Source: Chloroherpetonaceae bacterium
GTDB taxonomy: Bacteria; Bacteroidota; Chlorobiia; Chlorobiales; Chloroherpetonaceae
Direction: 5' to 3'
Length of the DNA: 64,000 nt
NCBI GenBank assembly: GCA_028277445.1
Contig: JANQGG010000028.1
Coordinates: 1 to 64,000, forward strand
Both the position numbers and the translations under genes were made by a program. The notes below the pieces were generated by a model, which made no database searches, was not told the DNA's origin, and saw only the letters and a list, made by a program, of their open reading frames with translations. This document shows, in pieces, positions 8,944-20,645 of the stretch (its first letter is position 1; the number at the start of each line of letters is the position of its first letter).

Positions 8944-9978
8944 CTAATTGCAAATATAATAATTATATCTTTTAAATGCCTCATCTAAAACCCGATTTAT
9001 CATACGTTTAAATGAAATTCCTGCCATAAAAGCAGCTTTTGGGAAGCATGAATTTTCATTTGGGTCAGGCAATACACCCGGCAATGCATTCACTTCCAAA
9101 ATATTAACATTACCTTCATTATCGAGTCTGAGATCAACTCTGGCCCAATCCTTGCAATCCAGCGCCTTAAAAGCTTGAATGGAAACGTTTGAAAGCTCAG
9201 CTTTCAAATCATCCGGTATTATAGCCGGGCATTGAAAGATTTCCAATGGGTTAGACGGATCATCCCATACCCATTTAGCTTCATAGGAGTATATTCTGCG
9301 AGATTTTGCAGGTAATTTATCAAACAAAACTTCTACAATCGGCAACGCTTCAATGCTACTACCATTGCCAATCAAACCGACTGTAAATTCACGTCCTTGC
9401 AGTAATGTTTCTACAATAACCGACTGAGAGTAAGTTATAAGATGTTTTTCTACCACTTTAACCAACTCATCGTAGCTATCAACAACTGATTTTTCACTAA
9501 TCCCCTTACTTGACCCTTCCAATAATGGTTTGATGATCAAAGGATAACTAAATTTATCCAAGGCTTGGGCATTCAAATCGCCGATATTAGCGATAACAAC
9601 AAAAGATGGCGTTGCCAAACCATGATACGATAGAACCTCTTTTGTTTTGGCTTTATCCAGTGTTATGGCAAGGGTTGCAACGCCTGATCCCGTGTAAGGA
9701 ATCGCCAGCCAATCCAAAATTGCCGGAACCTGAGCTTCACGACTAGCGCCATTGAACCCTTCTGCCATATTAAAACAGAAGTCGGGTTTTTCGGATCTTA
9801 GTTTCTCAATAACCTCAGGCAATTTCTCAGGGTGACAATCAATAACCGCTACTTCATGAAATTCTTCGAGTGCATTGCTGACAGCAGAAATCGTTTGCAT
9901 CGAATCCCATTCCAGGAAATCCTCATGAGAAATGGATGCGTCATTCGGTTTTTGATTAACCATTAAGGCAATTTTCAT
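8944..9978 (-). CDS. ATP-grasp ligase of the D-alanine-D-alanine ligase family
   Basis: Protein of 344 residues from the ATG at 9978. An upstream TTG at 9990 would add four residues that do not fit the family. The N-terminal domain carries the typical FNMAEGF and IPYTGSG motifs. The ATP-grasp core has IIKPLLEGSSKGIS and ends with the metal-binding LEVNALPG segment. It joins an amino acid or peptide through an acyl phosphate. No cell-wall gene is adjacent, and a second member with low similarity lies at 57618-58622, so the substrate may not be D-Ala. It starts about 70 nt downstream of the carboxylase gene on the same strand. Confidence 0.7.
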   Translation of the reverse strand: MKIALMVNQKPNDASISHEDFLEWDSMQTISAVSNALEEFHEVAVIDCHPEKLPEVIEKLRSEKPDFCFNMAEGFNGASREAQVPAILDWLAIPYTGSGVATLAITLDKAKTKEVLSYHGLATPSFVVIANIGDLNAQALDKFSYPLIIKPLLEGSSKGISEKSVVDSYDELVKVVEKHLITYSQSVIVETLLQGREFTVGLIGNGSSIEALPIVEVLFDKLPAKSRRIYSYEAKWVWDDPSNPLEIFQCPAIIPDDLKAELSNVSIQAFKALDCKDWARVDLRLDNEGNVNILEVNALPGVLPDPNENSCFPKAAFMAGISFKRMINRVLDEAFKRYNYYICN

Positions 9979-10048
9979 ATCACAAATCAACCGTTCTTTA
10001 ACTGAAATTTCAATACCTCAATATCGACCTGCGAGGTATCGAACATAG

Positions 10049-11605
10049 TTAAAGTGGAATGTTACCATGTTTTTTTCTGGGATTTGTATCTACTTTATGC
10101 TTGAGCATATCAAATGCACGAATCAATCGCTGCCGAGTTTCTCGTGGATAGATCACCTCATCAATATAGCCTTTTTCCGCTGCCAGATAAGGATTCGCAA
10201 AGGTATCTTCGTAATCTTTGGATTTATCTTCCAAAGCAATTTTTGGATCGTCTGCAGCGGCAATTTCTTTTCTAAAAATAATTTCTGCCGCACCTTTACT
10301 TCCCATTACTGCAATCTCAGCTGTTGGCCAGGCAAAATTCATATCACCGCGAATATGTTTGGAGTTCATCACATCGTAAGCGCCGCCGTATGCTTTTCGG
10401 GTAATAACGGTAACTTTTGGAACGGTTGCTTCAGCCAAGGCATACAATAATTTAGCGCCGTGAATGATAATGCCATCCCACTCCTGATCCGTACCCGGCA
10501 AAAAGCCCGGAACATCTACGCATACGAGTAGCGGTATGTTAAAACAGTCGCAAAAGCGAACAAACCGCGCCGCTTTTCTGGATGCATTAATACTCAGAAC
10601 GCCTGCTAAAACCGCAGGTTCATTGGCAACGATCCCAATTGATCTCCCACCAATCCTGGCAAAGCCAATTCTAATGTTTTCCGAATAATTGCCTTGTATT
10701 TCAAAAAATTCACCGCCATCAACAATGAGTTCAATCACTTCTTTCATGCTGTAAGGCTTGCTGGAGCTATCCGGTATGATCTCATCAAGCTTTTCTTCAG
10801 CGCCATCAACCGCTTCAACCACATTGCTGTTGAACGGCTTTTCTTCACAATTTTGCGGAATGTATTCAAGAAGTCTTTTAATATTTTCCAATAAATCAAT
10901 CTCATTTTCACAGCAAAGATGCGCCACCCCGCTTTTGGAAGAATGCGTTTCTGCACCGCCCAATTCCTCCTGAGTTACATCTTCGTGAGTTACGGTTTTA
11001 AGCACATTCGGGCCAGTAACAAACATATAACTGGTATGATTGGCCATCAAGATAAAATCTGTTATTGCCGGTGAATAAACCGCTCCGCCGGCACAAGGTC
11101 CCATAATGGCAGATATTTGCGGCACCACGCCCGAAGCTAATGTGTTGCGAAGAAAAATATCGGCATAGCCGCCAAGCGATTCAACGCCTTCCTGAATTCT
11201 AGCGCCACCGCTATCGTTCAAACCAATTACCGGACAACCATTTTGCATGGCCATATCCATAATTTTACAAATTTTTTCGGCATTGGCTTTGGATAAGCTT
11301 CCCCCCAAAACGGTAAAATCCTGGCTAAACACATAAACCGTTCGACCCGCTATTGTTCCATAACCTGTAATAACGCCATCTCCAAGATATCGCTGCGACT
11401 CCAACCCAAAATTTGTTGAAGAGTGCTTCACCAATGCTCCGATTTCCTGAAAAGACCCTTTATCCAATAGTAAATCCAGACGTTCTCTGGCCGAAAGCTT
11501 GCCTTTTTTATGCTGGGCTTCAATTCGTTTATCACCGCCCTGTTTAAGGGCTTCTTCTCGTAGTTGATTTAATTTTTCAAATTTTTCCGGTTTGGATTGA
11601 GTCAT
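10049..11605 (-). CDS. pccB: Acyl-CoA carboxylase, carboxyltransferase (beta) subunit
   Basis: Protein of 518 residues, the standard length for propionyl-CoA or methylmalonyl-CoA carboxyltransferase subunits. The N-half contains [13 protein letters not shown], the acyl-CoA oxyanion region [17 protein letters not shown], and [13 protein letters not shown]. The C-half has the second oxyanion loop with VDVPGFLPG and a [10 protein letters not shown] motif. It transfers carboxyl from biotin to an acyl-CoA in the cytosol. Its biotin carboxylase and carrier subunits are not in this window; the biotin ligase is at 45956. Acyl-chain preference cannot be told with certainty. Confidence 0.88.
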   Translation of the reverse strand: MTQSKPEKFEKLNQLREEALKQGGDKRIEAQHKKGKLSARERLDLLLDKGSFQEIGALVKHSSTNFGLESQRYLGDGVITGYGTIAGRTVYVFSQDFTVLGGSLSKANAEKICKIMDMAMQNGCPVIGLNDSGGARIQEGVESLGGYADIFLRNTLASGVVPQISAIMGPCAGGAVYSPAITDFILMANHTSYMFVTGPNVLKTVTHEDVTQEELGGAETHSSKSGVAHLCCENEIDLLENIKRLLEYIPQNCEEKPFNSNVVEAVDGAEEKLDEIIPDSSSKPYSMKEVIELIVDGGEFFEIQGNYSENIRIGFARIGGRSIGIVANEPAVLAGVLSINASRKAARFVRFCDCFNIPLLVCVDVPGFLPGTDQEWDGIIIHGAKLLYALAEATVPKVTVITRKAYGGAYDVMNSKHIRGDMNFAWPTAEIAVMGSKGAAEIIFRKEIAAADDPKIALEDKSKDYEDTFANPYLAAEKGYIDEVIYPRETRQRLIRAFDMLKHKVDTNPRKKHGNIPL

Positions 11606-11886
11606 AATTCATACATGTTAAGGTGAACAAAAATACACGCTCGGTATTAAATTTTATTTATATCTGCTCGCATTTGAGATATTTATTTGCAGGTAAATGT
11701 ATATGGTTTTTTTATTGGCAACGAATTAAGTAAATTTTAAGCTTATGTGGAAAATTTCTACGAAAGAAAGATACGAATTTTTGGTTCTTGAATGGCGAAG
11801 AAATGCAACGACTTTTTGCTGATTTTTACTTGATCAACTACTTTTTTCAGCGCAATAAAATTTATTAGAAACGATAATACAACATA
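11606..11886. promoter_or_regulatory. Divergent promoter region, carboxylase/secA
   Basis: AT-rich 281-nt gap between two divergently transcribed genes, so it must hold both promoters. I could not identify convincing -35/-10 pairs or a protein-binding leader. Confidence 0.4.
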
Positions 11887-14800
11887 ATGTTAAAATTTAT
11901 AGAAAAGATATTTGGCACAAAACACGACCGTGATATTAAGAAAGTTTTTCCCTTAGTGGGTGAAATAAATGCCTTTTATGAAGACTTTAACAAATTAAGC
12001 GACGACGAGCTACGTTCTAAAACCCTGGAATTAAAAAAAATCATATCCGACCATATTCATGACACTCAAAAAGAGCTCGAAGTCGAAAAAGAAAAGCTTA
12101 ACAATCTTGAGCTCACCTTTGAAGAAATCGATAGCATAAAGGAAAATATAGATCATTTACAGCAAGCCTTATTATCTGAAACAGAAGAGATATTGCTTGA
12201 AATTTTGCCCCAAACATTTGCCATTGTAAAAGACACCTGTCGCCGATTGGTTGGCAAGCAGTTTCAACTCATGGGTAATGACTATACATGGGATATGATC
12301 CCTTATGATGTTCAGCTTATTGGCGGTATTGTGCTTCATGAAGGAAAAATTGCCGAAATGGCAACCGGTGAAGGTAAAACATTGGTTGCGGTTCTCCCTA
12401 CGTTTTTAAATGCCTTAACAGGCAAAGGAGTTCATGTTGTTACGGTCAACGATTATCTGGCCGAACGCGATTCGCAATGGGTTAAACCGGTTTTTGATTT
12501 TCACAACTTATCCGTGGGCGTTATTTTAGCCCGCATGTTGCCGGAAGATCGCAGAGAACAATACAATTGTGATATTGTCTACGGCACGAACAATGAATTT
12601 GGCTTCGATTATCTTAGGGATAATATGTCTTCAATCCCCGAAGATGTCGTACAACGTGAATTTAATTATGCCATTGTAGATGAGGTTGATAGTGTTTTAA
12701 TTGATGAAGCCAGAACACCACTTATCATTTCAGGCCCGGTACCTAACGCTGATGTTAATAAATATCAAGACATTAAACCTCGTGTTGAGCGTTTGGTCAG
12801 AGCTCAGCAAAACATCGTGGCTAAGATGCTCAATACCGTTGAAAAAAATTCAAAGCAACAGTCATCGGATAAAGACAGCGAATTTGAAATGGGTTTAGCG
12901 TTGCTTCGCTCCAAACGCGGCCAGCCAAAAAATAAAAAACTAATTAAGACATTGGGTGAAACCAATATGTCTAAACTCATGCAAACTGTTGAGAATGAAT
13001 TTTTAAAAGACAATGCCCGCCGCATGCATGAAGTTGATGAAGAGCTTCTATTTTCAATTGATGAAAAAAACCACACGATCGATTTAACCGAAAATGGACG
13101 ATCATTCTTGACAGATTCCAATGAGGATTCAGATTTCTTTCTCCTGCCTGATGTTGGTACCGAAATAGCAAAAATAGAATCCGACAGTTCTTTATCCGAG
13201 AGTCAAAAACAACAAAAAAAAGATGACGTGTACCGGGTGTTTTCGGAACGCTCCGAACGCATCCATAATATATCCCAATTGCTGAGGGCTTATTCGTTAT
13301 ATGAACGTGATGATGAATATGTGGTTCAACATGGTAAAGTTCTGATTGTTGATGAATTTACCGGTCGTATTTTACCGGGCCGACGTTACAGTGATGGATT
13401 GCATCAAGCTATCGAAGCTAAGGAAGGCGTGAAAATTGAAGGCGAAACCCAGACGATGGCCACAATCACACTTCAAAATTTCTTCAGGTTGTATAACAAA
13501 TTAGCCGGAATGACGGGTACTGCCGAAACGGAAGCTTCGGAGTTTTATGAAATTTACAAATTGGATGTTGTGGTAATCCCAACCAACAAGCCGATACAAC
13601 GAAACGACCAGGAAGATTTGGTTTATAAAACCAAACGGGAAAAGTATACCGCTACCATTGACAGAATTGAAGAGTTAAGAAAAAAAGAGCAGCCGGTGCT
13701 TGTAGGTACTACAAGTGTTGAAGTTTCGGAAACGCTTTCAAGAATGCTCAGGATGAAACGCATTCCCCATAACGTTTTAAATGCCAAACAAAACGAACGA
13801 GAAGCTGAAATCGTTGCTCAAGCCGGACAAAAAGGCGCTGTTACCATTGCTACAAATATGGCTGGCCGTGGAACGGATATCAAACTTGGTGAAGGCGTAA
13901 AAGAAAATGGCGGATTATTTATACTTGGCACAGAACGGCATGAATCGCGCAGGATCGACAGGCAATTGCGAGGCCGTGCTGGGCGTCAGGGCGATCCCGG
14001 TGAATCGGTATTTTATGTTTCACTGGAAGACGATTTAATGCGGCTGTTTGGTTCGGATCGCGTCATCTCTGTTATGGATCGATTGGGTCATGAAGAAGGC
14101 GATGTGATTGAACATGCGATGGTCACCAAATCAATTGAACGCGCGCAACGCAAGGTTGAAGAACAAAATTTCGCCATTAGAAAACGATTGCTGGAATATG
14201 ATGATGTGATGAATCAACAACGCGAAATTATTTACACCCGGCGGCGAAATGCGCTGTTTAAGGATCGACTTCGACTAGAAATTTTTGACCTTTTAAGAGA
14301 TCATGCCGATAAAATCTCAGAGCAATTTGTGCAATCATTACAAGCTAGTGATTTGGAAGAGCTTGTTCTTCGCGAATTATCGGTTGATATTAAAATCTCT
14401 GCCAATGAAATTGAAGATTTAGGCCATGATGGTTTAAGCGATAAAATTTATCACACATGTGTTGATTTCTATAAACGAAAAGAAAATATTCTGGGCTCGG
14501 AAATAATGGCCCAAATTGAAAAGTTTGCGGTTTTGGGGGTTATCGATCAAAAATGGCGCGAGCATTTAAGGGATATTGATGAACTTAAAGAGGGTATCAA
14601 TTTAAGGGCATACGGACAAAAAGATCCGCTTTTGGAATATAAACAGGAAGCCTTCAAGCTTTTTGTTGCTATGCTTGAAGATATCTCAAAAGAAACGCTT
14701 TCTTTGGCGTTTAAACTATACCCTCAACAAACTCAAAGCGCTCAAATGCTTCCTAAACGGGCGGAAGTTAACACAAAACGACTCGTGGCCACACACGAAG

Positions 14801-14976
14801 ATGCTGAAAGCGCTTATACTCACCCCTCCGAATCCGGTGTGGGAAATCAGCAGCATGAAACAAGTTCTGAGACTGAAGCTAAACAACAACCGATTCGTGT
14901 AGAAAAAACCCCAGGTAGGAACGATCCATGCCCTTGTGGAAGTGGCAAAAAATACAAACATTGTCATGGAAAATAG
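11887..14976 (+). CDS. secA: Preprotein translocase ATPase SecA
   Basis: Motor of Sec export, acting with SecYEG at the inner membrane. 1029 residues. It has the Walker A segment [24 protein letters not shown], the second-domain GTxSVEVSE and [11 protein letters not shown] motifs, and [12 protein letters not shown]. The C-terminus carries a SEC-C zinc motif ([12 protein letters not shown]). Compared with E. coli SecA (901 residues) there is a long charged insertion between the first ATPase half and the pre-protein cross-linking region (about residues 285-460), typical of Bacteroidota/Chlorobiota SecA. It is divergent from the carboxylase gene and is followed 57 nt later by the exported PorU. 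Confidence 0.97.
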   Translation: MLKFIEKIFGTKHDRDIKKVFPLVGEINAFYEDFNKLSDDELRSKTLELKKIISDHIHDTQKELEVEKEKLNNLELTFEEIDSIKENIDHLQQALLSETEEILLEILPQTFAIVKDTCRRLVGKQFQLMGNDYTWDMIPYDVQLIGGIVLHEGKIAEMATGEGKTLVAVLPTFLNALTGKGVHVVTVNDYLAERDSQWVKPVFDFHNLSVGVILARMLPEDRREQYNCDIVYGTNNEFGFDYLRDNMSSIPEDVVQREFNYAIVDEVDSVLIDEARTPLIISGPVPNADVNKYQDIKPRVERLVRAQQNIVAKMLNTVEKNSKQQSSDKDSEFEMGLALLRSKRGQPKNKKLIKTLGETNMSKLMQTVENEFLKDNARRMHEVDEELLFSIDEKNHTIDLTENGRSFLTDSNEDSDFFLLPDVGTEIAKIESDSSLSESQKQQKKDDVYRVFSERSERIHNISQLLRAYSLYERDDEYVVQHGKVLIVDEFTGRILPGRRYSDGLHQAIEAKEGVKIEGETQTMATITLQNFFRLYNKLAGMTGTAETEASEFYEIYKLDVVVIPTNKPIQRNDQEDLVYKTKREKYTATIDRIEELRKKEQPVLVGTTSVEVSETLSRMLRMKRIPHNVLNAKQNEREAEIVAQAGQKGAVTIATNMAGRGTDIKLGEGVKENGGLFILGTERHESRRIDRQLRGRAGRQGDPGESVFYVSLEDDLMRLFGSDRVISVMDRLGHEEGDVIEHAMVTKSIERAQRKVEEQNFAIRKRLLEYDDVMNQQREIIYTRRRNALFKDRLRLEIFDLLRDHADKISEQFVQSLQASDLEELVLRELSVDIKISANEIEDLGHDGLSDKIYHTCVDFYKRKENILGSEIMAQIEKFAVLGVIDQKWREHLRDIDELKEGINLRAYGQKDPLLEYKQEAFKLFVAMLEDISKETLSLAFKLYPQQTQSAQMLPKRAEVNTKRLVATHEDAESAYTHPSESGVGNQQHETSSETEAKQQPIRVEKTPGRNDPCPCGSGKKYKHCHGK

Positions 14977-15033
14977 CATTTTTATGCTTACCTGTTTTAC
15001 AGCTAATCATCATACAACTACTGGATTATTTGA

Positions 15034-18000
15034 ATGAGATATAACAAAAGGCTATTTCTTTTTTTATGGGTATGTGCTTTTATTGGAGCACAACTTTCGT
15101 TGGCTAACCAAAATAGTGCTATTGCAAAAGTCAATAGCAACTTACCTGTTGAAGGATCAAATAAAAGTATCAACGATCAGCATTTTAAAGTCTTAAAGAC
15201 ATATTCTAATAAAATTCAAATAGAGTTTTCTTACGCAATACCCGAGTATATACAAGATAATAGTAAATCGCTTGTCCAATCAAAGACTAAAGCTCATCAG
15301 GTTCTGGATAAGTATTATCAGCTCCCGTTTTTCAGTTACCCCATACTTGGTAAAATCTTATCCGCAAAAACGACTTATCTTAGTTCAAAAGGCTCATTAA
15401 AAAATATTGATTTGAAACCGTTAGTTAGTTTCACGGAAGATTCTCCAATTGGGCTAGGTGATCACTCTGAAAAACAAGTAACTGATCAAACTACTGAAGT
15501 TACTAACCCGTTTTACTCGGTCATCAAATGGAATTATGTTGGTTCTATGAGAGGTAAAGACATCTCATACCTGCATATATATCCGTATCGCTATTTTAGA
15601 GAATCCTCAACTTTGCAATTCAATCAGAAAATAATTGTTGAAATTACATTTTCTGACGCTGCTTCTATTAGCAGTTTTCAGATCGGTTTAAATGAAGCTC
15701 AAATATTGAACAATCCAACCCCGAAAAAACAAGTATCTAAAATCAATACAAGATTGAACCTTCAAAAAGGGTTAGCGTCTCAAACTCTATCTTCAAGAAC
15801 CATTTCAACATTATCCGAAGCCAATGTTTTCGGTTCTTTACCTGTTATTCCAAAATACAAGATCATTGTTGATGAAGATGGGGTTTACCAGATTGGATAC
15901 TTTGAATTTCAAGACGAAGAATTTCCTGAAGATTTCTTTAAGGCTGATCCCAGAACGTTTCGACTATTTAACAAAGGTATAGAGATCCCCATTATTGTTT
16001 CAGGAGAAGAAGATGGCGAGTTTGATCGTAACGACTATATTGAGTTCCTCGGTGAATCTCACAAAATTGGCTTGGAAGATCCCGACCGCCCTGATATGTA
16101 TAATGATCCATATACAAATAAAAACATTTATTATTTGTATTGGGAACCAACCTTGACCTCAGCAAATAAAGGGCTCCGCATGGTAGAAGTTCCGGCTCAA
16201 ATAAGACGGGTAATTAGCAGCGGAACCTCATTTAATTTAAAAGGTCGCTCGTTTCGTTCAACTTTACATTTTGAAGAAGATAATATCATTAGGGAACGCA
16301 TGAGTGGATTTTACAGCCGTTTCAATCAGGAAGAGTATGCAAAAACTAGAAATCATTCAGATGCTAGAGATTTAAACTTTTGGACGCCAATTGACTATGG
16401 TCGTTCTACAACTTTTAACATTGTAGTTCCATCACCTGATTTTAGCGTTAGCATTGATCCTGAATCGTTGAGAGTTCGCGCGGCTTTTCATAGCAAAAGC
16501 ATCGTAAATTTAAATGGCAAGCCTCAAAACACAGCTTTATTGGCATTGGGAAAACCTTCTGCTCCTTTCATCGTTACTGAAACAAGTTGGGGAGAAAAAG
16601 TATACGCAGATCGTAATAAAAGCCGTCAGGAGCTTAATTTGGTAGATGTTAAACTTCCGATCACCCAACAGCGTTTGTTGGATGAATCAGGCTTGGCTGT
16701 AATTCAAATCACCAACCGAGACAATATCTCTACAGGTACGACTTCTCGGTCTTTTTATTTTAACTGGTTAAATATTACCTATCGACGGTTGTATGAAGCC
16801 TATAATGATGAATTAACGTTTAAAGCCCCTCCTTCTTCCAGACCCGGTTTATATCAATTTCAAATCAATGGATTTAAAACTCCGGAAATCGATATTTATA
16901 AAAAAGATGTTGGGAAACTTTCCAACTTTAACGTTGAAAAATATTCTCAAATTAATGCTGATAATGTTGAAGAAAATTTATACCGGGTGATTTTTCAAGA
17001 TAACGTAATTAACCCAAACGATGTCAGTTACATAGCCTTGCCTTCGGATCACAAAAAAATCCCGAGTGCATTCAAAAAAGTTGAACGTGCAAATGTTTTT
17101 GAACCCGAAATATCCTTACAAAATACGTCCAACAATTATAATTACATTATAATTACAACCGATCAATTTATAAATGAAGAAAACAAAACCGACGATACTA
17201 ATCCTGTCAAGAAGTATAAAGACTATCGTGAAAGTTCACTCGGATTTTACAACGAATCTAACAATGTCCTTGTAACAACAGTAGAAGGAATTTACGATGA
17301 ATTTAATTATGGCATTAAAAGCCCACATGCAATTCGCAATTTCTTGAATTATGCCTATAACAACTGGTCTACCTCCCCAACCTATGTTCTGCTTTTAGGC
17401 GATGCGTCCAGAAATAATGAATCCCAAGATTTAGTGCCAACCATGCATGTTCAAACGCTAAGATTTGGTGCTACCGGCGCTGATGTTTGGTATACTATGA
17501 TAGACGGTTACGACGAATCAGGTCGGCTAGATCTGTTGCCAGAATTGCAAATTTCGCGAGTTCCAGCCAAAACGTTAACTGACATTGATGCTTATCTAAA
17601 TAAGTTAAAAAAATATGAGCTTTACGTTACCGATCCTTCAAATGCCTCAATTGGCGAATGGCAAAATCAAATCGTGTTTGTGGCTGGTGAGACTGGTTCA
17701 GAAAGTATTGGTAGCCAAAGCGTGCGAAAAGATGTATTTGTTGTCCAAACTGATAACTTGATTGAAAATTACATTCAACGAAATTTCTTTATCAATCGAT
17801 TACACACAAACCTTGGTCGAAATGCGGTTTCAAATGTTGACTATCAAGACATTTATAGAGGATCTCGTTCAGATATGGAGCAATTTCTTAACACTGGTTG
17901 CTTAATACTAAACTTCGTTGGTCATGGTGGCGGCGCAATTTGGTCGGATAGTCAGGTGATGACACTTAGCGGTGTGGATCGATTAAATAATTTTGAATCT

Positions 18001-20634
18001 TTGCCTTTTGTTACCAGCATGACTTGTTTTACAGGAGCTTTCGATGATCCATCCTATTCAGTAGGGACGCTTTCAGAAAAAATGATTTTAACTCCTGAAA
18101 AAGGTGCAATTGGATTTATAGGGTCAGCAGGATTAGGATGGCTAATCAATGATGATATCATGGCAAGATCTATCTTCAACTTTTTATTAGATGATGAAAA
18201 CAAAAATTTATCTATTGGTGATCTGCTCTTCCAAGCCAAAACGAGATATTACTTAGATAACATTTATTTTTGGGATCAAGCCCCATCTATGATTTATCAA
18301 TATGGCATTTTTGGTGATCCGGCCTTACGACTTGCACATCCTTTTTCAAAAACAGATAATGGTGAAGATATACTTAACTATAATTTAGACGCTCATATTT
18401 TAAGTATTGGCGACACCTTAACTTTCACTTGTGATATTAAAAACTTTAATACGGGCGTTGCAAAATGGGTCTTAACCGACGATTACAATTTTGATACCGA
18501 GTTAAATCCCAATAATATCCTTTTTGTCCAAAGTGGAAAATTACTGCAAAATGTAGATGGTTTTTTAACCGATACAATTAAAATTCCAATTGTTCAACCT
18601 CTTGAAGTTGCTTATAACAATAATGAAAACTTTGCAGGTGGTCAATTAAAGCTATTTATTCAGGGCTCTGGCTCTAATGCCGGTAAAGCAATTCATGGTA
18701 ATATTCCTATTAGCGCAAATGGGCCTTACTTCAAAAGTTTTGGTCCTGAAACGCCTATACAAAATGCTGTGGATCAACCACTGAAATTTTCTGCTCAGAT
18801 AGACTCAAGATATCCAATTGATTTTGTTGAACTTCGAATAACTATTGAAGAGCCAAATCAAAACTTAGAGTTCTCAGTCGTGCCTGGTTGGAATAACAAA
18901 TTGATTTCTGCACTTGAAACAACACAAAACACTTATGTCACTTCGACAGCTGTTCCTGCATCAATCATGAAAAAAGGAAATCGGATCACCTACAATTTTG
19001 TTGCCCAAAATTCTCAATTCAATGTTGCTTATTCTGAAACCAAAACTGAAATTGTTGGAAACCTTCCGGATTTAGCTGCTTACCCCCAAGCAAATAAAGG
19101 CATGCTACAATTTTTTGATAACTCATCGATTGATTTTTACACCGACAATGACTCCGTCGTTATTGGTTCAAATATATATAACTGGAGTTCTTTACCGGCT
19201 GAAAATGTAACTGTTTATTTTTATGAAAGCTCTATAAGAAATGGCGATCCGAGAAAATCATCATATCAAGGTTTAAATAAACCCCTTTTAACCAATGATA
19301 ACATTATTGGTCATACAACGATTTCTGTTGGAGCTAATCAGCATGCATTTGCTAAAATTGGTGTTCCAAGTGATTTTGAATTGTCTCAAACATATTCTGT
19401 TGGTATAAAAGTTGTTTCTGATACCAACCAATCCATTTATGAAGAAACTTATACTAACAATCTTTCAAATGAAAAAAACATTGTGTATGATATTCTTCAC
19501 ATTGATAACACAACCATTAATAATATTGCTTTAGACAAAAACCTATACCTAAGTTTTGCACAATCTACATTTTCAAAAAGCGGATTCTTAAACATTACAA
19601 AACTATCAAATCCAACTATTGTTGCTCAACCCGACAATCAATTTATACGCTTTAAAGATCAACGCATAGACACTATCCTGATCGATGAAAACTTTTATGC
19701 CTATGAAATTACCTCTTTAGATACGTCTCTGATTCTTAAAAAACCTATTACCCTTCGCTTTGAGTTTGACACTAATGATGAACTTTTTCTTCAAAATCCA
19801 TCTGAACGCGAAAAAGTTGGCGGCTATTATTACGCAAGTAATTTGGATCGTTGGATAAAGTTAGTTAACCAAATTCAACTTGATTCCGCGACAATATCGA
19901 TGACCAGCAATAAATTTGGCACGTTTTCAGTACTATACTCTTCGGATGTTACAAACCCGATAGCTAACTTAGGCATTGACGGTCAGTATTATTCAAGTGG
20001 AAGCTTTGCGCCAAAAAAAGCTCGTATTATTGCGACATTGCAAGATCAAAACGGCATTAACCTTGACCCCCAGTTTATTACGGTCATTAAGGATGGCGAT
20101 AGCTCTGAATCGCTTCAAAGTAAGTTAACTATCCCTGAAAATGCTTTAAATGCCAATAGTGTAGGTATTTCATTTAGCGACGAATTTGATCCGGGCAATC
20201 ATGAAGTCACGTTTGTTTTTCATGATACCAACTTAAACCAGACACGAAGTGAAAAAATGGTTTTTCAGGTTGAAAATGATTATAGCTTAAAAGTATTTGG
20301 GAATTTTCCGAATCCATTTACGGATGAAACGGATATCGCATATGAAATCATCGGCGGTGAATCTGCAAATACTCTTGAGTTTAAGATTTATACGGTTTCC
20401 GGAAGATTGGTTACCACTTTCAACCAACAATCAGGTAAAGTTTTAGGTTTTACGCCATCACAGTTTGCAGGTGCAGATAATGACGCCAGAACTGTTGGGC
20501 TTCATATTTATCGTTGGGATGGAACCGATAAAGATGGTAATTCTGTAGCTAACGGCGTATATTTCTGCAAAATTAAAGCCAGTTTCAAAGGCAATGTTCA
20601 GGAAGAAATTATTAAAATTGCTCGAATTCGTTAA
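15034..20634 (+). CDS. porU: PorU-like type IX secretion C-terminal signal peptidase/sortase
   Basis: Exported protein of 1866 residues starting with a signal peptide (about 1-24). A peptidase C25 (gingipain) domain lies in the middle (about 720-1110). The catalytic His964 is in FVGHGGG and Cys998 in MTCFTG, so the dyad is intact. It is far longer than Porphyromonas PorU (about 1160): about 700 extra C-terminal residues form beta-sandwich (CARDB/Ig-like) modules. They end in an FlgD-like/type IX sorting domain (about 1755-1866) with NFPNPF and a closing YFCKIKA strand. PorU removes the sorting domain of secreted cargo and attaches cargo to surface lipopolysaccharide. It lies 11 nt before a PorV-like gene, the known partner. 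Confidence 0.87.
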   Translation: MRYNKRLFLFLWVCAFIGAQLSLANQNSAIAKVNSNLPVEGSNKSINDQHFKVLKTYSNKIQIEFSYAIPEYIQDNSKSLVQSKTKAHQVLDKYYQLPFFSYPILGKILSAKTTYLSSKGSLKNIDLKPLVSFTEDSPIGLGDHSEKQVTDQTTEVTNPFYSVIKWNYVGSMRGKDISYLHIYPYRYFRESSTLQFNQKIIVEITFSDAASISSFQIGLNEAQILNNPTPKKQVSKINTRLNLQKGLASQTLSSRTISTLSEANVFGSLPVIPKYKIIVDEDGVYQIGYFEFQDEEFPEDFFKADPRTFRLFNKGIEIPIIVSGEEDGEFDRNDYIEFLGESHKIGLEDPDRPDMYNDPYTNKNIYYLYWEPTLTSANKGLRMVEVPAQIRRVISSGTSFNLKGRSFRSTLHFEEDNIIRERMSGFYSRFNQEEYAKTRNHSDARDLNFWTPIDYGRSTTFNIVVPSPDFSVSIDPESLRVRAAFHSKSIVNLNGKPQNTALLALGKPSAPFIVTETSWGEKVYADRNKSRQELNLVDVKLPITQQRLLDESGLAVIQITNRDNISTGTTSRSFYFNWLNITYRRLYEAYNDELTFKAPPSSRPGLYQFQINGFKTPEIDIYKKDVGKLSNFNVEKYSQINADNVEENLYRVIFQDNVINPNDVSYIALPSDHKKIPSAFKKVERANVFEPEISLQNTSNNYNYIIITTDQFINEENKTDDTNPVKKYKDYRESSLGFYNESNNVLVTTVEGIYDEFNYGIKSPHAIRNFLNYAYNNWSTSPTYVLLLGDASRNNESQDLVPTMHVQTLRFGATGADVWYTMIDGYDESGRLDLLPELQISRVPAKTLTDIDAYLNKLKKYELYVTDPSNASIGEWQNQIVFVAGETGSESIGSQSVRKDVFVVQTDNLIENYIQRNFFINRLHTNLGRNAVSNVDYQDIYRGSRSDMEQFLNTGCLILNFVGHGGGAIWSDSQVMTLSGVDRLNNFESLPFVTSMTCFTGAFDDPSYSVGTLSEKMILTPEKGAIGFIGSAGLGWLINDDIMARSIFNFLLDDENKNLSIGDLLFQAKTRYYLDNIYFWDQAPSMIYQYGIFGDPALRLAHPFSKTDNGEDILNYNLDAHILSIGDTLTFTCDIKNFNTGVAKWVLTDDYNFDTELNPNNILFVQSGKLLQNVDGFLTDTIKIPIVQPLEVAYNNNENFAGGQLKLFIQGSGSNAGKAIHGNIPISANGPYFKSFGPETPIQNAVDQPLKFSAQIDSRYPIDFVELRITIEEPNQNLEFSVVPGWNNKLISALETTQNTYVTSTAVPASIMKKGNRITYNFVAQNSQFNVAYSETKTEIVGNLPDLAAYPQANKGMLQFFDNSSIDFYTDNDSVVIGSNIYNWSSLPAENVTVYFYESSIRNGDPRKSSYQGLNKPLLTNDNIIGHTTISVGANQHAFAKIGVPSDFELSQTYSVGIKVVSDTNQSIYEETYTNNLSNEKNIVYDILHIDNTTINNIALDKNLYLSFAQSTFSKSGFLNITKLSNPTIVAQPDNQFIRFKDQRIDTILIDENFYAYEITSLDTSLILKKPITLRFEFDTNDELFLQNPSEREKVGGYYYASNLDRWIKLVNQIQLDSATISMTSNKFGTFSVLYSSDVTNPIANLGIDGQYYSSGSFAPKKARIIATLQDQNGINLDPQFITVIKDGDSSESLQSKLTIPENALNANSVGISFSDEFDPGNHEVTFVFHDTNLNQTRSEKMVFQVENDYSLKVFGNFPNPFTDETDIAYEIIGGESANTLEFKIYTVSGRLVTTFNQQSGKVLGFTPSQFAGADNDARTVGLHIYRWDGTDKDGNSVANGVYFCKIKASFKGNVQEEIIKIARIR

Positions 20635-20645
20635 TTCATTTTTCT

